Assembly (NCBI GenBank): GCA_035328405.1
Contig: DAOLIT010000028.1
Span: 1 to 64,000 of the forward strand
Length of the DNA: 64,000 bases
Source of the DNA: JAEUKA01 sp035328405
Lineage (GTDB): Bacteria; Myxococcota_A; Polyangia; Palsa-1104; JAEUJZ01
Direction of reading: 5' to 3'
Every line of letters starts with the position of its first letter. Positions within the stretch are counted from its first letter, which is position 1. Positions 26,079 through 33,456 of the stretch are shown piece by piece. The notes under the pieces are model-generated. The model did no database searches and was not told the origin of the DNA. It saw only the letters and a program-made list of their open reading frames with translations. Position numbers and translations under genes: made by a program.

Positions 26079-27467
26079 TTACTTCCACAAATCCACTTGT
26101 ACCTTCCCATCCGTCGTTGCTTCGGAATCCCTTCTTCGTCCTCCCTTTCCAGGTTTGGGTCCCTTTCCGCTTGTCTTTTTGTGGTCTATTGTCCCGCCGG
26201 AAGGAACCTTGTGTGAATCGTTTTTTACATCCAAATGTTCTGGTTCTATAACCGATTGGCTCAGATCAGGCAGGACCAGTGGAAAGGGCTTTTCCGATGG
26301 ATTAGTAGTCGTTTGAGGGCTCGGAAGAGGAGGTTGACTTTTCTTTTGGGCGAAGAAAAACCCCGCAAGAACCACAAGAACTGCAAGCATGATCAACAGA
26401 AGTGATGGCGTTGTACGTTCTCTCTGGGCAGAGCCGGTCTGAATCAATTCGCCACGCTTGCTTGCCCGATTTCCCGTCGTCAATTGAGATTCAAGGAGGC
26501 CGACTGGTTCCGTTACTTTTCGTTGTTGGTTGGTGTAGCCAAGGCAAGGGCGTTCGGAAATGGAGCCATCCGAAAGACCCGTTTGGGGGATGGTGGTCAG
26601 CGCGTCCACAAGCTCGGCCATCGACGGGCGATTTGCAGGTTGTTTGTCCAGCAAACGATGAACGAGTGCGTCGAGAGATTCAACGACATGGGGAACTCTG
26701 TCCTTCAAACGAGGCGGAGTGCCAAACATCTGCAACGCAAACAGTTCACCAGCAGAGTCCGATACAAAAGGGGGTTCACCATACAAGAGTTCATACAGAA
26801 TGATTCCAATGGAATAGACATCCGTTTTTTCATCAGGAGGGGAAGACGCACGACATTGTTCAGGGGACATGTACATGGGTGTGCCAAGGAGTGTCCCCGT
26901 TCGCGTTGCTGCGTTCCCATCGGGACGTGTCCCCTCGTCGGGTAGAAGCTTTGCGATCCCAAAGTCTAGGATTTTCGCTCTTTTCCCGCACGTTGCATCC
27001 AGGTCCTGCACCAGAATCACATTCTCCGGCTTCAAATCACGGTGGATGATTCTTTTTGCGTGTGCCGCAGCCAGTGCAGAGGCCATCTGCGACACGATCT
27101 CTGTGGCACTGGTTCCTAAGTATGCTTCATCCTGAGCTTGTCTAAGCGACCTCCCGTCGAGATACTCCATCGCGATGAACGCTTCCCCCAGATCTGTTTT
27201 TCCGTGCTCCAAAATGCGCACGAGGGACGGATGCTGCACCATTCCGGTCGCTTTTGCCTCCAGGAAGAAACGATTCACGGCCTCCGGGCGACTGCTCAAT
27301 TCAGGAAGCAGAACTTTGATTGCGGCTCTCTGTTGGTTGTCTGTGTCCAGGGCTTCGTAAACGGCTCCCATTCCCCCTTGTGCGATTTTTCGCACGACTC
27401 GATATCGACCCACCAACGATCCAATCACTGGGTCAGGAGGCTGGTTTGTGGGGGTGTTGCTGTCCAC
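26079..27467 (-). CDS. Membrane Ser/Thr protein kinase (kinase 1), first gene of the tssM operon
   Basis: The 462-residue Pkn2-type kinase has a Gly loop AQGGMGAVYEA (29-39), Lys51 in AAIK, HRDLKPEN with Asp144, DFGIAKL and GTPMYMSPEQC, so the catalytic set is complete. One membrane helix (about 356-375; LLLIMLAVLVVLAGFFFAQ) is followed by a Pro/Thr-rich and basic outer segment of about 90 residues without a known domain. The open frame reaches a GTG at 27566, but the sigma-54 promoter at 27527..27543 would initiate near 27516, downstream of that codon. The GTG at 27467 (GAGG 11 nt upstream) is therefore the better start. It is divergent from the activator gene at 27956 and shares its enhancer. 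Confidence 0.88.
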   Translation of the reverse strand: MDSNTPTNQPPDPVIGSLVGRYRVVRKIAQGGMGAVYEALDTDNQQRAAIKVLLPELSSRPEAVNRFFLEAKATGMVQHPSLVRILEHGKTDLGEAFIAMEYLDGRSLRQAQDEAYLGTSATEIVSQMASALAAAHAKRIIHRDLKPENVILVQDLDATCGKRAKILDFGIAKLLPDEGTRPDGNAATRTGTLLGTPMYMSPEQCRASSPPDEKTDVYSIGIILYELLYGEPPFVSDSAGELFALQMFGTPPRLKDRVPHVVESLDALVHRLLDKQPANRPSMAELVDALTTIPQTGLSDGSISERPCLGYTNQQRKVTEPVGLLESQLTTGNRASKRGELIQTGSAQRERTTPSLLLIMLAVLVVLAGFFFAQKKSQPPLPSPQTTTNPSEKPFPLVLPDLSQSVIEPEHLDVKNDSHKVPSGGTIDHKKTSGKGPKPGKGGRRRDSEATTDGKVQVDLWK

Positions 27468-27526
27468 GTCGTGCCGTACCTCTTCGGCCCAATTCAGGGG
27501 ACCGACCTTTGGCGGAAGCGAGAAAG

Positions 27527-27543
27527 AGCAAGCCCGGTGCCAA
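27527..27543 (-). promoter_or_regulatory. Sigma-54 (-24/-12) promoter of the kinase 1 - tssM - tssJ operon
   Basis: TTGGCACCGGGCTTGCT on the minus strand carries perfect -24 (TTGGCAC) and -12 (TTGCT) elements with exact spacing. It is the best of the three sigma-54 sites in the unit. Transcription should start near 27516. The palindrome cluster lies 97-128 nt upstream. The site rules out the GTG at 27566 as the kinase start. Confidence 0.82.
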
Positions 27544-27625
27544 ACAACCGCTGCGGTCTTATGCACATCGAGGCAGGTTCAGGTTGCGACCTGCCTCTGG
27601 GCATTCCCAACGCCCACATTTCGAG

Positions 27626-27671
27626 TGTGCGCTCGATGTTGTGCGCACAGTGTGCGCGCATTGTGCGCACA
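27626..27671. promoter_or_regulatory. Phased palindrome cluster, shared enhancer of kinase 1 and activator promoters
   Basis: Three sites start at 27640, 27651 and 27662, exactly 11 bp apart: TGTGCGCACA, TGTGCGCGCA and TGTGCGCACA. The outer two are perfect 10-bp palindromes. A fourth, weaker site TGTGCGCTCG lies at 27626..27635 with a 14-bp step. The cluster is about 100-130 nt from the minus-strand promoter and about 195-225 nt from the plus-strand one. The same motif and spacing recur at 19030..19061. Confidence 0.75.
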
Positions 27672-27865
27672 CTGGTTGGGGGGAGGTGCTCATGAAGAAA
27701 GTGAGGTCTTTTTCCGGGCAATTCGCGTTTGCGAAACCATCGAACGTGGGGCGGCTGGGCGTGAAGATCCAACAGAAGTCAGGCCTTGCATCGCGTAGAG
27801 CAATACGTCACACTGACGCACCACGTCCAGTGTCATGGACGGCTTTGAATCGGTAACAAGGCTTT

Positions 27866-27882
27866 CCGGCATGTTGGTTGCT
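27866..27882 (+). promoter_or_regulatory. Sigma-54 (-24/-12) promoter of the activator gene
   Basis: CCGGCATGTTGGTTGCT fits YTGGCAYGRNNNTTGCW with one mismatch (C for T before GG) and exact spacing. The expected start is near 27893, about 60 nt before the TTG start of the FHA activator. It implies that the regulator gene is itself under sigma-54 and enhancer control, i.e. a feedback loop. Confidence 0.65.
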
Positions 27883-27955
27883 TCTGGTTGAAGCTCGGTA
27901 GTTTTCTGCCTATTCATGGCTGTCTAGGCACCGATTTCAAGCGTAGGAGACCGCA

Positions 27956-29554
27956 TTGAGTAGTGAGCACCGTACTTGTGCCCCATCCGCCATCACGGGA
28001 CCCGAGTTACCCATGGATACTGAGCACTCTCAACGAGCAGAATGCCTGGCTCTGGTGATTGCATGGTCCGCACGCGAACCCCATCGCGTTGGAGAAACCG
28101 GTTTGCTCTACCCCGAGAAACCGGAGCACATCTTGGGACGAGACCCGACGAACTTGTTAGAAAATTCGGGGGCAATAGCTAGACTCCCTTTGGGTTCTGG
28201 GATCACCCCTAACGGCGAACTCCTTCCTGAAGCAGACATGCAGGGAGAACCCGTGGTTTTCTTTCGCCAACGACCACAGGGTCTGGGCTTCAGCTCAGAG
28301 ACTGAAAGGGGTAGCAGTATCCTGCACGGAGAGTCTCTTTCCCGGAGACAGCTCGCCATCCGTGTTGGAACTGACTCTCTGTTGGTTCGCAACATTGGTC
28401 GCTGTCGTTTGTCTGTGAATGGCCAAGTCGTGCGAGAAGCAATCGTTCGTTCGGGAGACACCCTTTATCTTAGGAATCAACTTCTCCTGTATTGTACGTA
28501 TCGTCCCCTTATCGCTCCTGGGCTGAAAGCATACCCTGTGGATCGTGTTCCCCCTTTTGGCGAGCCCGATCGAGATGGAATGATCGGGGAGAGTCCAATC
28601 ATGTGGAAACTCCGCGATCGGATCGCTGCGTGTGCGCGTACAAGTTATCACGTCCTGGTCGTGGGGGAGAGTGGTTGCGGCAAGGAGTTGGCAGCCCAAG
28701 CGATCCATTCGCTGTCGAATCGCGCGCATCGGAAACTTGTGGCAGACAACATCGCCGCGATTCCTCCCAGCTTGGCTTCTGCGCTTCTGTTTGGAAACAA
28801 AAAAAACTTTCCCAACCCTGGCATGGAGGAACGTGCGGGGTTGCTTGGATCGGCACATGGGTCTTCTCTGTTTCTCGATGAAATCGGAGACATGCCCGAG
28901 GAAGTCCAGCCGTTGTTTCTTCGCGTAACAGAGCACAATGGGGAGTACTTTCGTTTGGGAGAGGAGAATAGACTTCAGCAGTCAGACTTCCGTCTGATTG
29001 GAGCCACGAATCGACCCGAACAGATGCGGTATGAACTCAAGCGTCGTTTTCAACGCGAAATCCGCGTTCCAGGGGTTAATTCTCGCAAAGAAGATATCCC
29101 CTTATTGATACGCCATTTGCTGAAACAGCAGGCTGAAGCCGACGACGTGGATGCTTCCAGATTCATCGTAAATGGATATCCAATGGTTCATCCACAACTC
29201 GTCGAGCAACTTATCCATCACAATTATAAAACACATGTCTCTGAGGTGATGTTTTTGCTCGGTCAAGCGATGTCGGAAAGTGACCACGACATCATTATGC
29301 CGCTTGGGTCAGGAATTAAACCAGAAACAGCCGCACGGCCTGCTCGGATCGATTCGGCAAAACGCTCATCTCCGCGTCCTCTTCCGTCGATAGATGAAGT
29401 GAGGCGTGCTTTAGATGAGCAAAAGTGGCACATCACGCGCACGGCCAATGCACTGGATATTTCGCGTGATCAACTCAACCGATTGATACGAAAAGAAGGC
29501 CTTCAAGTTGATCGAGGCAAGCAATCTATGCGCAGTTTCATTGAGGGAAAATAA
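27956..29554 (+). CDS. FHA - AAA+ - Fis sigma-54-type activator with altered GAFTGA loop
   Basis: The 532-residue protein has an N-terminal FHA domain (about 60-185; SLSRRQLAIRV, RCRLSVNG, GDTLYL), a sigma-54-activator AAA+ domain with Walker A GESGCGKE (237-244), Walker B LFLDE (Asp308/Glu309) and ATNRPEQ, and a C-terminal Fis-type helix-turn-helix (DEVRRALDEQKWHITRTANA onward). The GAFTGA loop that touches sigma-54 reads NFPNPG (284-289) in a segment of normal length, so a standard sigma-54 contact is doubtful. FHA binds phosphothreonine, so the operon's kinases are candidate inputs. It starts at TTG 27956 with AGGAG 7 nt upstream; a later ATG at 28013 is possible. It is the only transcription factor in the unit and the obvious candidate to bind the TGTGCGCACA sites. 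Confidence 0.85.
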   Translation: MSSEHRTCAPSAITGPELPMDTEHSQRAECLALVIAWSAREPHRVGETGLLYPEKPEHILGRDPTNLLENSGAIARLPLGSGITPNGELLPEADMQGEPVVFFRQRPQGLGFSSETERGSSILHGESLSRRQLAIRVGTDSLLVRNIGRCRLSVNGQVVREAIVRSGDTLYLRNQLLLYCTYRPLIAPGLKAYPVDRVPPFGEPDRDGMIGESPIMWKLRDRIAACARTSYHVLVVGESGCGKELAAQAIHSLSNRAHRKLVADNIAAIPPSLASALLFGNKKNFPNPGMEERAGLLGSAHGSSLFLDEIGDMPEEVQPLFLRVTEHNGEYFRLGEENRLQQSDFRLIGATNRPEQMRYELKRRFQREIRVPGVNSRKEDIPLLIRHLLKQQAEADDVDASRFIVNGYPMVHPQLVEQLIHHNYKTHVSEVMFLLGQAMSESDHDIIMPLGSGIKPETAARPARIDSAKRSSPRPLPSIDEVRRALDEQKWHITRTANALDISRDQLNRLIRKEGLQVDRGKQSMRSFIEGK

Positions 29555-29623
29555 CATAGATACATGTGACTTTTCATTGGCTTTTAATCCAACAGAATCA
29601 CATGGCTGTAATATCGGTGGTTC

Positions 29624-32128
29624 ATGCGAAAACTTCTTTGTATTCTAGCAATTATATCGCCAGGATGTGACCTGTTTATCACATCAAATCCTGCAAATTG
29701 CGTATTATCCGAAACAAACTGCCAGACTGGATATCAGTGCAATCGGGTCAGCCAGCGTTGCGAAAAAATTGCGGATTGCATCGAAGATCCGTTCTCGTGT
29801 TCTCCCACCGAAACCTGCGATGCCACTGCTCGGATTTGTATTCCCAAGCACTGTGGAACAGATCCATCCATCTGTTCGCAAGACCAAGCCTGCGATGGCG
29901 CAACTGGACAGTGCATGACGCGCGCCTTCGTACTGGGACAGATCGATACGGTCATGAACGCGAGTTTGGCGTATGGATTGACAAACCCCTATTCCGTGCT
30001 CTTCGTTCCCGATGTGAGCAATCCTTTGCGAACGAAGTTGATTGTCGCAGACTCTGGGAACCGGCGTGTGTTGATCTGGAACGACGTTCCCACGAGCAAT
30101 CGCCCAGCCGATGCCGTGTTGGGACAACCCGATGTGTACACATCCAGTAGCGGCCCCTATGGTGGTGTCAACGAAGGAAGTCTTGGGTGGCCGGTATCTG
30201 TGTCAACAGACGGAACCCAACTTGCAGTCAGCGATGGGCAGGCGTATCGCGTGCTGTTTTGGGGTCAAATTCCCATGCAAGCTCCCACGCGCGGTCCCAT
30301 TCCTGCGGTTCGCATTTGGGGGCAGAGCAATTTTCAAAACGCCTCGCCCAATGCTGGTTCCCCTGATCCAAGTCCGCGTGGGATCACACTTCCATTTGCA
30401 GCCTTTGGTCCGACTGGAAGATTCTTTGTTTCGGACTATCACAACGCGCGTCTCTTGGGATTTACGACGCCTCCTGCCGGTGGACAGACATCGGCTTCGT
30501 TTGTAGCCGGACAGACTGACTTTGTGAGTAACATTCCAAGTCCAACAGACTCAGGAATGAATCATCCTCGAGGTCTTTCCACAGATGGAACTCAGCTGTT
30601 TGTTCCTGATTCTGGATACCACCGAATCCAGGTGTTTGATAATGCGATGTTCGCAAACGGGGCGAAGGCGACCGCCGTGATTGGGCAATCGAATTTCACC
30701 GCAATCAGTCCGAACGCGGGTGGCCCCCTCTCTGCGACCACACTGTATACTCCGTCAGGCGCTGCGGTTGCACCATCCACCCCTCGCTTTCTGTTTGTCG
30801 CAGATTTTTCAAACAATCGCGTCGTTCGATATCCGATCACGACGGTTCCTATGTTTGGCCTTGCGGCGGATCTGGTGTTGGGACAACCCAACATGACCAG
30901 CGGAAGTCCCAACCAAGGGGGGCCGGCAACCGCAGCCACCATGAACCGTCCTATTGGTGTTGCCACCGACGGGAAGAGACTTGCCGTTGCAGACTATTCA
31001 AATCATCGCGTTCTTCTGTGGAACACGTTGCCGACCGTTTCAGGGGCCAATGCAGATGTGATTTTGGGACAACCCAATGCAGGATCTGTCTTACCGAACG
31101 TCGCCCCCGCTCGCGGCCCTTTGCAGTTTGTGGGACCGCAAGGAGTCGATACCGATGGAGAACGTCTGGCGCTCGCAGACACCACAAACCATCGCATACT
31201 CCTTTGGAAGAAAATTCCGGTCGATGGAACGCAACCTCCTGATCTGGTGTTGGGACAAACAGACTTTCAACAGAGTACCCAGAACGGTGGAACAGGGGCG
31301 GTTTCTGGATCGGGATTGTCCAGTCCGAACTGGATCTCTTTATTCAATGGGAGACTCGCTGTTGCTGATTCAGGCAACAACCGGATTCTGATCTGGAATG
31401 TGTTTCCCACTCAAAACAATCAGCCTGCGGACATTTGTTTGGGACAGACGAGCTGTACATCGGCATTGGCATCCGCAGGTACCTCTGGATTCCGTGTGCC
31501 CAGCGGACTCTCTTGGATGGGAGAACAGCTCATTGTGTCTGACACCGGAAACCACAGGGTCCTGTTGTTTCCGTCTCCTGTGACCCAGGGATCGAGCGCC
31601 AAGATCGTGTTGGGACAAGCGGATTTTGTGACGGTCACAGCGAACAGCGGCGGCTTGTCTGCCAAGTCTCTGTATAGCCCTCGCGGTGTCACCACATATG
31701 ACGGAAAACTTCTGGTGGCAGATCGCGCCAACCATCGCGTTTTGGTGTGGAACGCCATTCCCACCGCAAGCGGCATTCCGGGAAACAGCGTTCTGTGTCA
31801 GATTGATTTTGTCACCAGCTACACAAGACCCGATCAACACCTTTGTGAAGCCCCTCTAGGAGTGATCGTCAATCAAGGACGTATCTATGTGTCAAGTGGA
31901 GGACAAAGCCGAATTCTGTATTGGAATGCGTTTCCGTCAGAAAATGGCATTCCTGCGGATGGTGTATTAGGGCAGACCAGTTTTCTCGGTTCCGCTCCCA
32001 ACAGTGCAGCACTCCCCTCTATTGAACGGCTGTCCGTTCCAACACAAATCGCCGCGTTTGACCATCAGCTTTTTGTTGCAGACCAAGAGTACAACAGAAT
32101 CGTTATACGACCATTGCCTAGTCTTTAA
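29624..32128 (+). CDS. NHL-repeat lipoprotein with Cys-rich N-terminal module
   Basis: The 834-residue protein has a short signal peptide with lipobox SPGC (Cys15), a Cys-rich module at about 22-100 with three C-x7/8-C units (QCNRVSQRC, TCDATARIC, ACDGATGQC), and then about twelve repeats. Each repeat has a VLGQPDF-like strand and a LAVADxxNHRVLLWNxxPT-like strand, the NHL beta-propeller pattern. It is probably a surface protein that binds a ligand or partner. It lies 69 nt after the activator on the same strand, with no promoter recognised between. Such lipoproteins are common in Myxococcota/Bradymonadota; a T6SS link is only positional. Confidence 0.82.
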   Translation: MRKLLCILAIISPGCDLFITSNPANCVLSETNCQTGYQCNRVSQRCEKIADCIEDPFSCSPTETCDATARICIPKHCGTDPSICSQDQACDGATGQCMTRAFVLGQIDTVMNASLAYGLTNPYSVLFVPDVSNPLRTKLIVADSGNRRVLIWNDVPTSNRPADAVLGQPDVYTSSSGPYGGVNEGSLGWPVSVSTDGTQLAVSDGQAYRVLFWGQIPMQAPTRGPIPAVRIWGQSNFQNASPNAGSPDPSPRGITLPFAAFGPTGRFFVSDYHNARLLGFTTPPAGGQTSASFVAGQTDFVSNIPSPTDSGMNHPRGLSTDGTQLFVPDSGYHRIQVFDNAMFANGAKATAVIGQSNFTAISPNAGGPLSATTLYTPSGAAVAPSTPRFLFVADFSNNRVVRYPITTVPMFGLAADLVLGQPNMTSGSPNQGGPATAATMNRPIGVATDGKRLAVADYSNHRVLLWNTLPTVSGANADVILGQPNAGSVLPNVAPARGPLQFVGPQGVDTDGERLALADTTNHRILLWKKIPVDGTQPPDLVLGQTDFQQSTQNGGTGAVSGSGLSSPNWISLFNGRLAVADSGNNRILIWNVFPTQNNQPADICLGQTSCTSALASAGTSGFRVPSGLSWMGEQLIVSDTGNHRVLLFPSPVTQGSSAKIVLGQADFVTVTANSGGLSAKSLYSPRGVTTYDGKLLVADRANHRVLVWNAIPTASGIPGNSVLCQIDFVTSYTRPDQHLCEAPLGVIVNQGRIYVSSGGQSRILYWNAFPSENGIPADGVLGQTSFLGSAPNSAALPSIERLSVPTQIAAFDHQLFVADQEYNRIVIRPLPSL

Positions 32129-32507
32129 GTCACTTTCAATGTATGTAAAGTGGTGTAAGTATGCCAAACTCATATTCCACAGACTTGTGCCTGAATGTGG
32201 TTTATATGTTTAACACTCAAACAACGAAGTTCTGTGTAAAGAAGATAGATATGATATGTTTGAAATGTGATAATGTAATACTCAATGAGATGAGTATGTC
32301 ATCCATGTGAACCTACAATCCACCTTTTCCATCCCGTATCAACCCTATTCCCGTCGAAGAAGCACGTTTCGGATTGACAGACCTGTGAAAAAAAACTGGA
32401 TTGTGTATCTGGGCTCTGAAAGGGGGCCTCTATGGGGTGTGTATGCGTACAAAAGACGGGCCCCTGTGTGACCTCATGCTAGGAAGGGGGAATGTCTACC
32501 GTGGGAA
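32129..32507. other. Intergenic region across the copy 1 / copy 2 junction
   Basis: The 379-bp stretch lies between the convergent NHL lipoprotein (copy 1) and tssG (copy 2) genes. Up to about 32320 it is visibly more AT-rich than the rest. It contains a small inverted repeat ATACTC-8 nt-GAGTAT at 32278..32297 without a following T-run, so it is at most a weak terminator. The repeat joint falls at 32378/32379, followed by AGACCTG and an eight-A run. No gene is apparent. Confidence 0.7.
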
Positions 32508-33443
32508 TCATGTGCTCTGGTATGCCTGTGTGTCGTCTCTGTGCGGAGTGGCTTCACCTTGCAACAGAACAATGGTCCTCTCCGATTTCGTGCGAGCAGT
32601 CACAGTTTGGCTCGAACCTGAAAGGGGCTCGAACCCGAGGAACTGATTCGGTGCCAGCATCATGAAACTGCTTTGATCGCGTAGGACGAGTTTTACATCC
32701 AAAAACAGACCCCGCGAATCCAAAGCAGGAAGAACGTGATCGTGCAGTCTGCGCATCGCTTCTATGGGCCATGGCCTTCCACAACCGCAAGTGGCATGGT
32801 CGGCATGCAGCGTAATAGAAACGGCAGAAACCAGAATCGTTGCAAACCCTCCGCAGACAGAACCGTCTCCGATGATCCACTCTCCCAGAATCATGAAAGA
32901 CGCCCGAACTTTTCGTTCGACAATCGATCTACCTACCGCAACCTCAAGTTCTGGGAAGACATGCGAAAACACCCAATGTACGGTGTATGTAGAACGCAAA
33001 CCCAGCAGGCTGAACAGCCGAGCCATAACGCTCAGCCAATTCCGGGATATGGTTTGATCGCGCTCTGGGAATGACGCTGCTGCAGTTCCCTTCAGCAGCC
33101 AGTGAGAAAAGAAACCCAGAAAATCAGACAAGGACTCCTCTTTTTGGAGGAGCAGAATCCTGCGAAAGTAGTTTGGGAGTGGTGTTTGAGGGGACAACCA
33201 ACCCAAGTTCAGACAGACAATCGTTCGACGAGATGGCGCTCGCCGAAACCTCACAGAGTCCACCACGCATCCTGCATGCAGCAGTGTGTCATGACTTTGA
33301 AATTCGATCTCTTCATCCTGATAGCCAAGAAACCTGAGCAAATCCACAAGTGCAAACAGATCGAAGTCGGTGGCCCTTTTCTCAATCTCATTCTCAACCA
33401 AATCATGAACCATTTCCGTCGGTGCAACTGGTTGTCCTGACAT
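32508..33443 (-). CDS. tssG: TssG, copy 2
   Basis: Identical to the TssG gene at 178..1113, with the same ATG and GGGGA site. Here the downstream neighbour is the AT-rich tail of copy 1 instead of the broken kinase. Confidence 0.8.
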   Translation of the reverse strand: MSGQPVAPTEMVHDLVENEIEKRATDFDLFALVDLLRFLGYQDEEIEFQSHDTLLHAGCVVDSVRFRRAPSRRTIVCLNLGWLSPQTPLPNYFRRILLLQKEESLSDFLGFFSHWLLKGTAAASFPERDQTISRNWLSVMARLFSLLGLRSTYTVHWVFSHVFPELEVAVGRSIVERKVRASFMILGEWIIGDGSVCGGFATILVSAVSITLHADHATCGCGRPWPIEAMRRLHDHVLPALDSRGLFLDVKLVLRDQSSFMMLAPNQFLGFEPLSGSSQTVTARTKSERTIVLLQGEATPHRDDTQAYQST

Positions 33444-33456
33444 CGCATTCCCCGCG

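Larger units (their letters stand above)
27468..27955. other. Divergent control region between kinase 1 and the activator gene
   Basis: The 488-bp stretch has no convincing gene. It holds a palindrome cluster and two outward-facing sigma-54 promoters, listed separately. A small minus-strand frame at 27690..27917 lacks a ribosome site and overlaps the activator promoter, so I do not count it. Confidence 0.75.
49..32378. repeat. 32,330-bp direct tandem repeat, copy 1
   Basis: Everything from base 49 recurs 32,330 bases later with no difference seen. Base 48 (g) and base 32378 (c) are the first mismatch going left, so the unit is 49..32378 and abuts copy 2 without a spacer. The heptamer AGACCTG starts both copies (49..55 and 32379..32385). 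It would also be the natural kinase sequence across the left edge (AGA GAC CTG), so it is either a microhomology or a recombination core. The unit contains one complete T6SS locus. Confidence 0.95.

Noticed and set aside
27468..27566. Upstream GTG start for kinase 1
   Set aside because: The predicted transcript begins near 27516, downstream of this codon, and no ribosome site is seen.
27690..27917. 75-codon minus-strand frame in the divergent control region
   Set aside because: No ribosome site, no recognisable protein, and it overlaps the activator promoter.
32278..32297. Inverted repeat ATACTC/GAGTAT as a terminator for the NHL gene
   Set aside because: The stem is only 6 bp, lies about 150 bp after the stop and is not followed by a T-run; kept only as a remark in the intergenic entry.
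49..32378. Unit as an integrative mobile element with its own recombinase
   Set aside because: No integrase, transposase, relaxase or terminal inverted repeat is encoded; only the shared heptamer hints at recombination, so I list the unit as a repeat.
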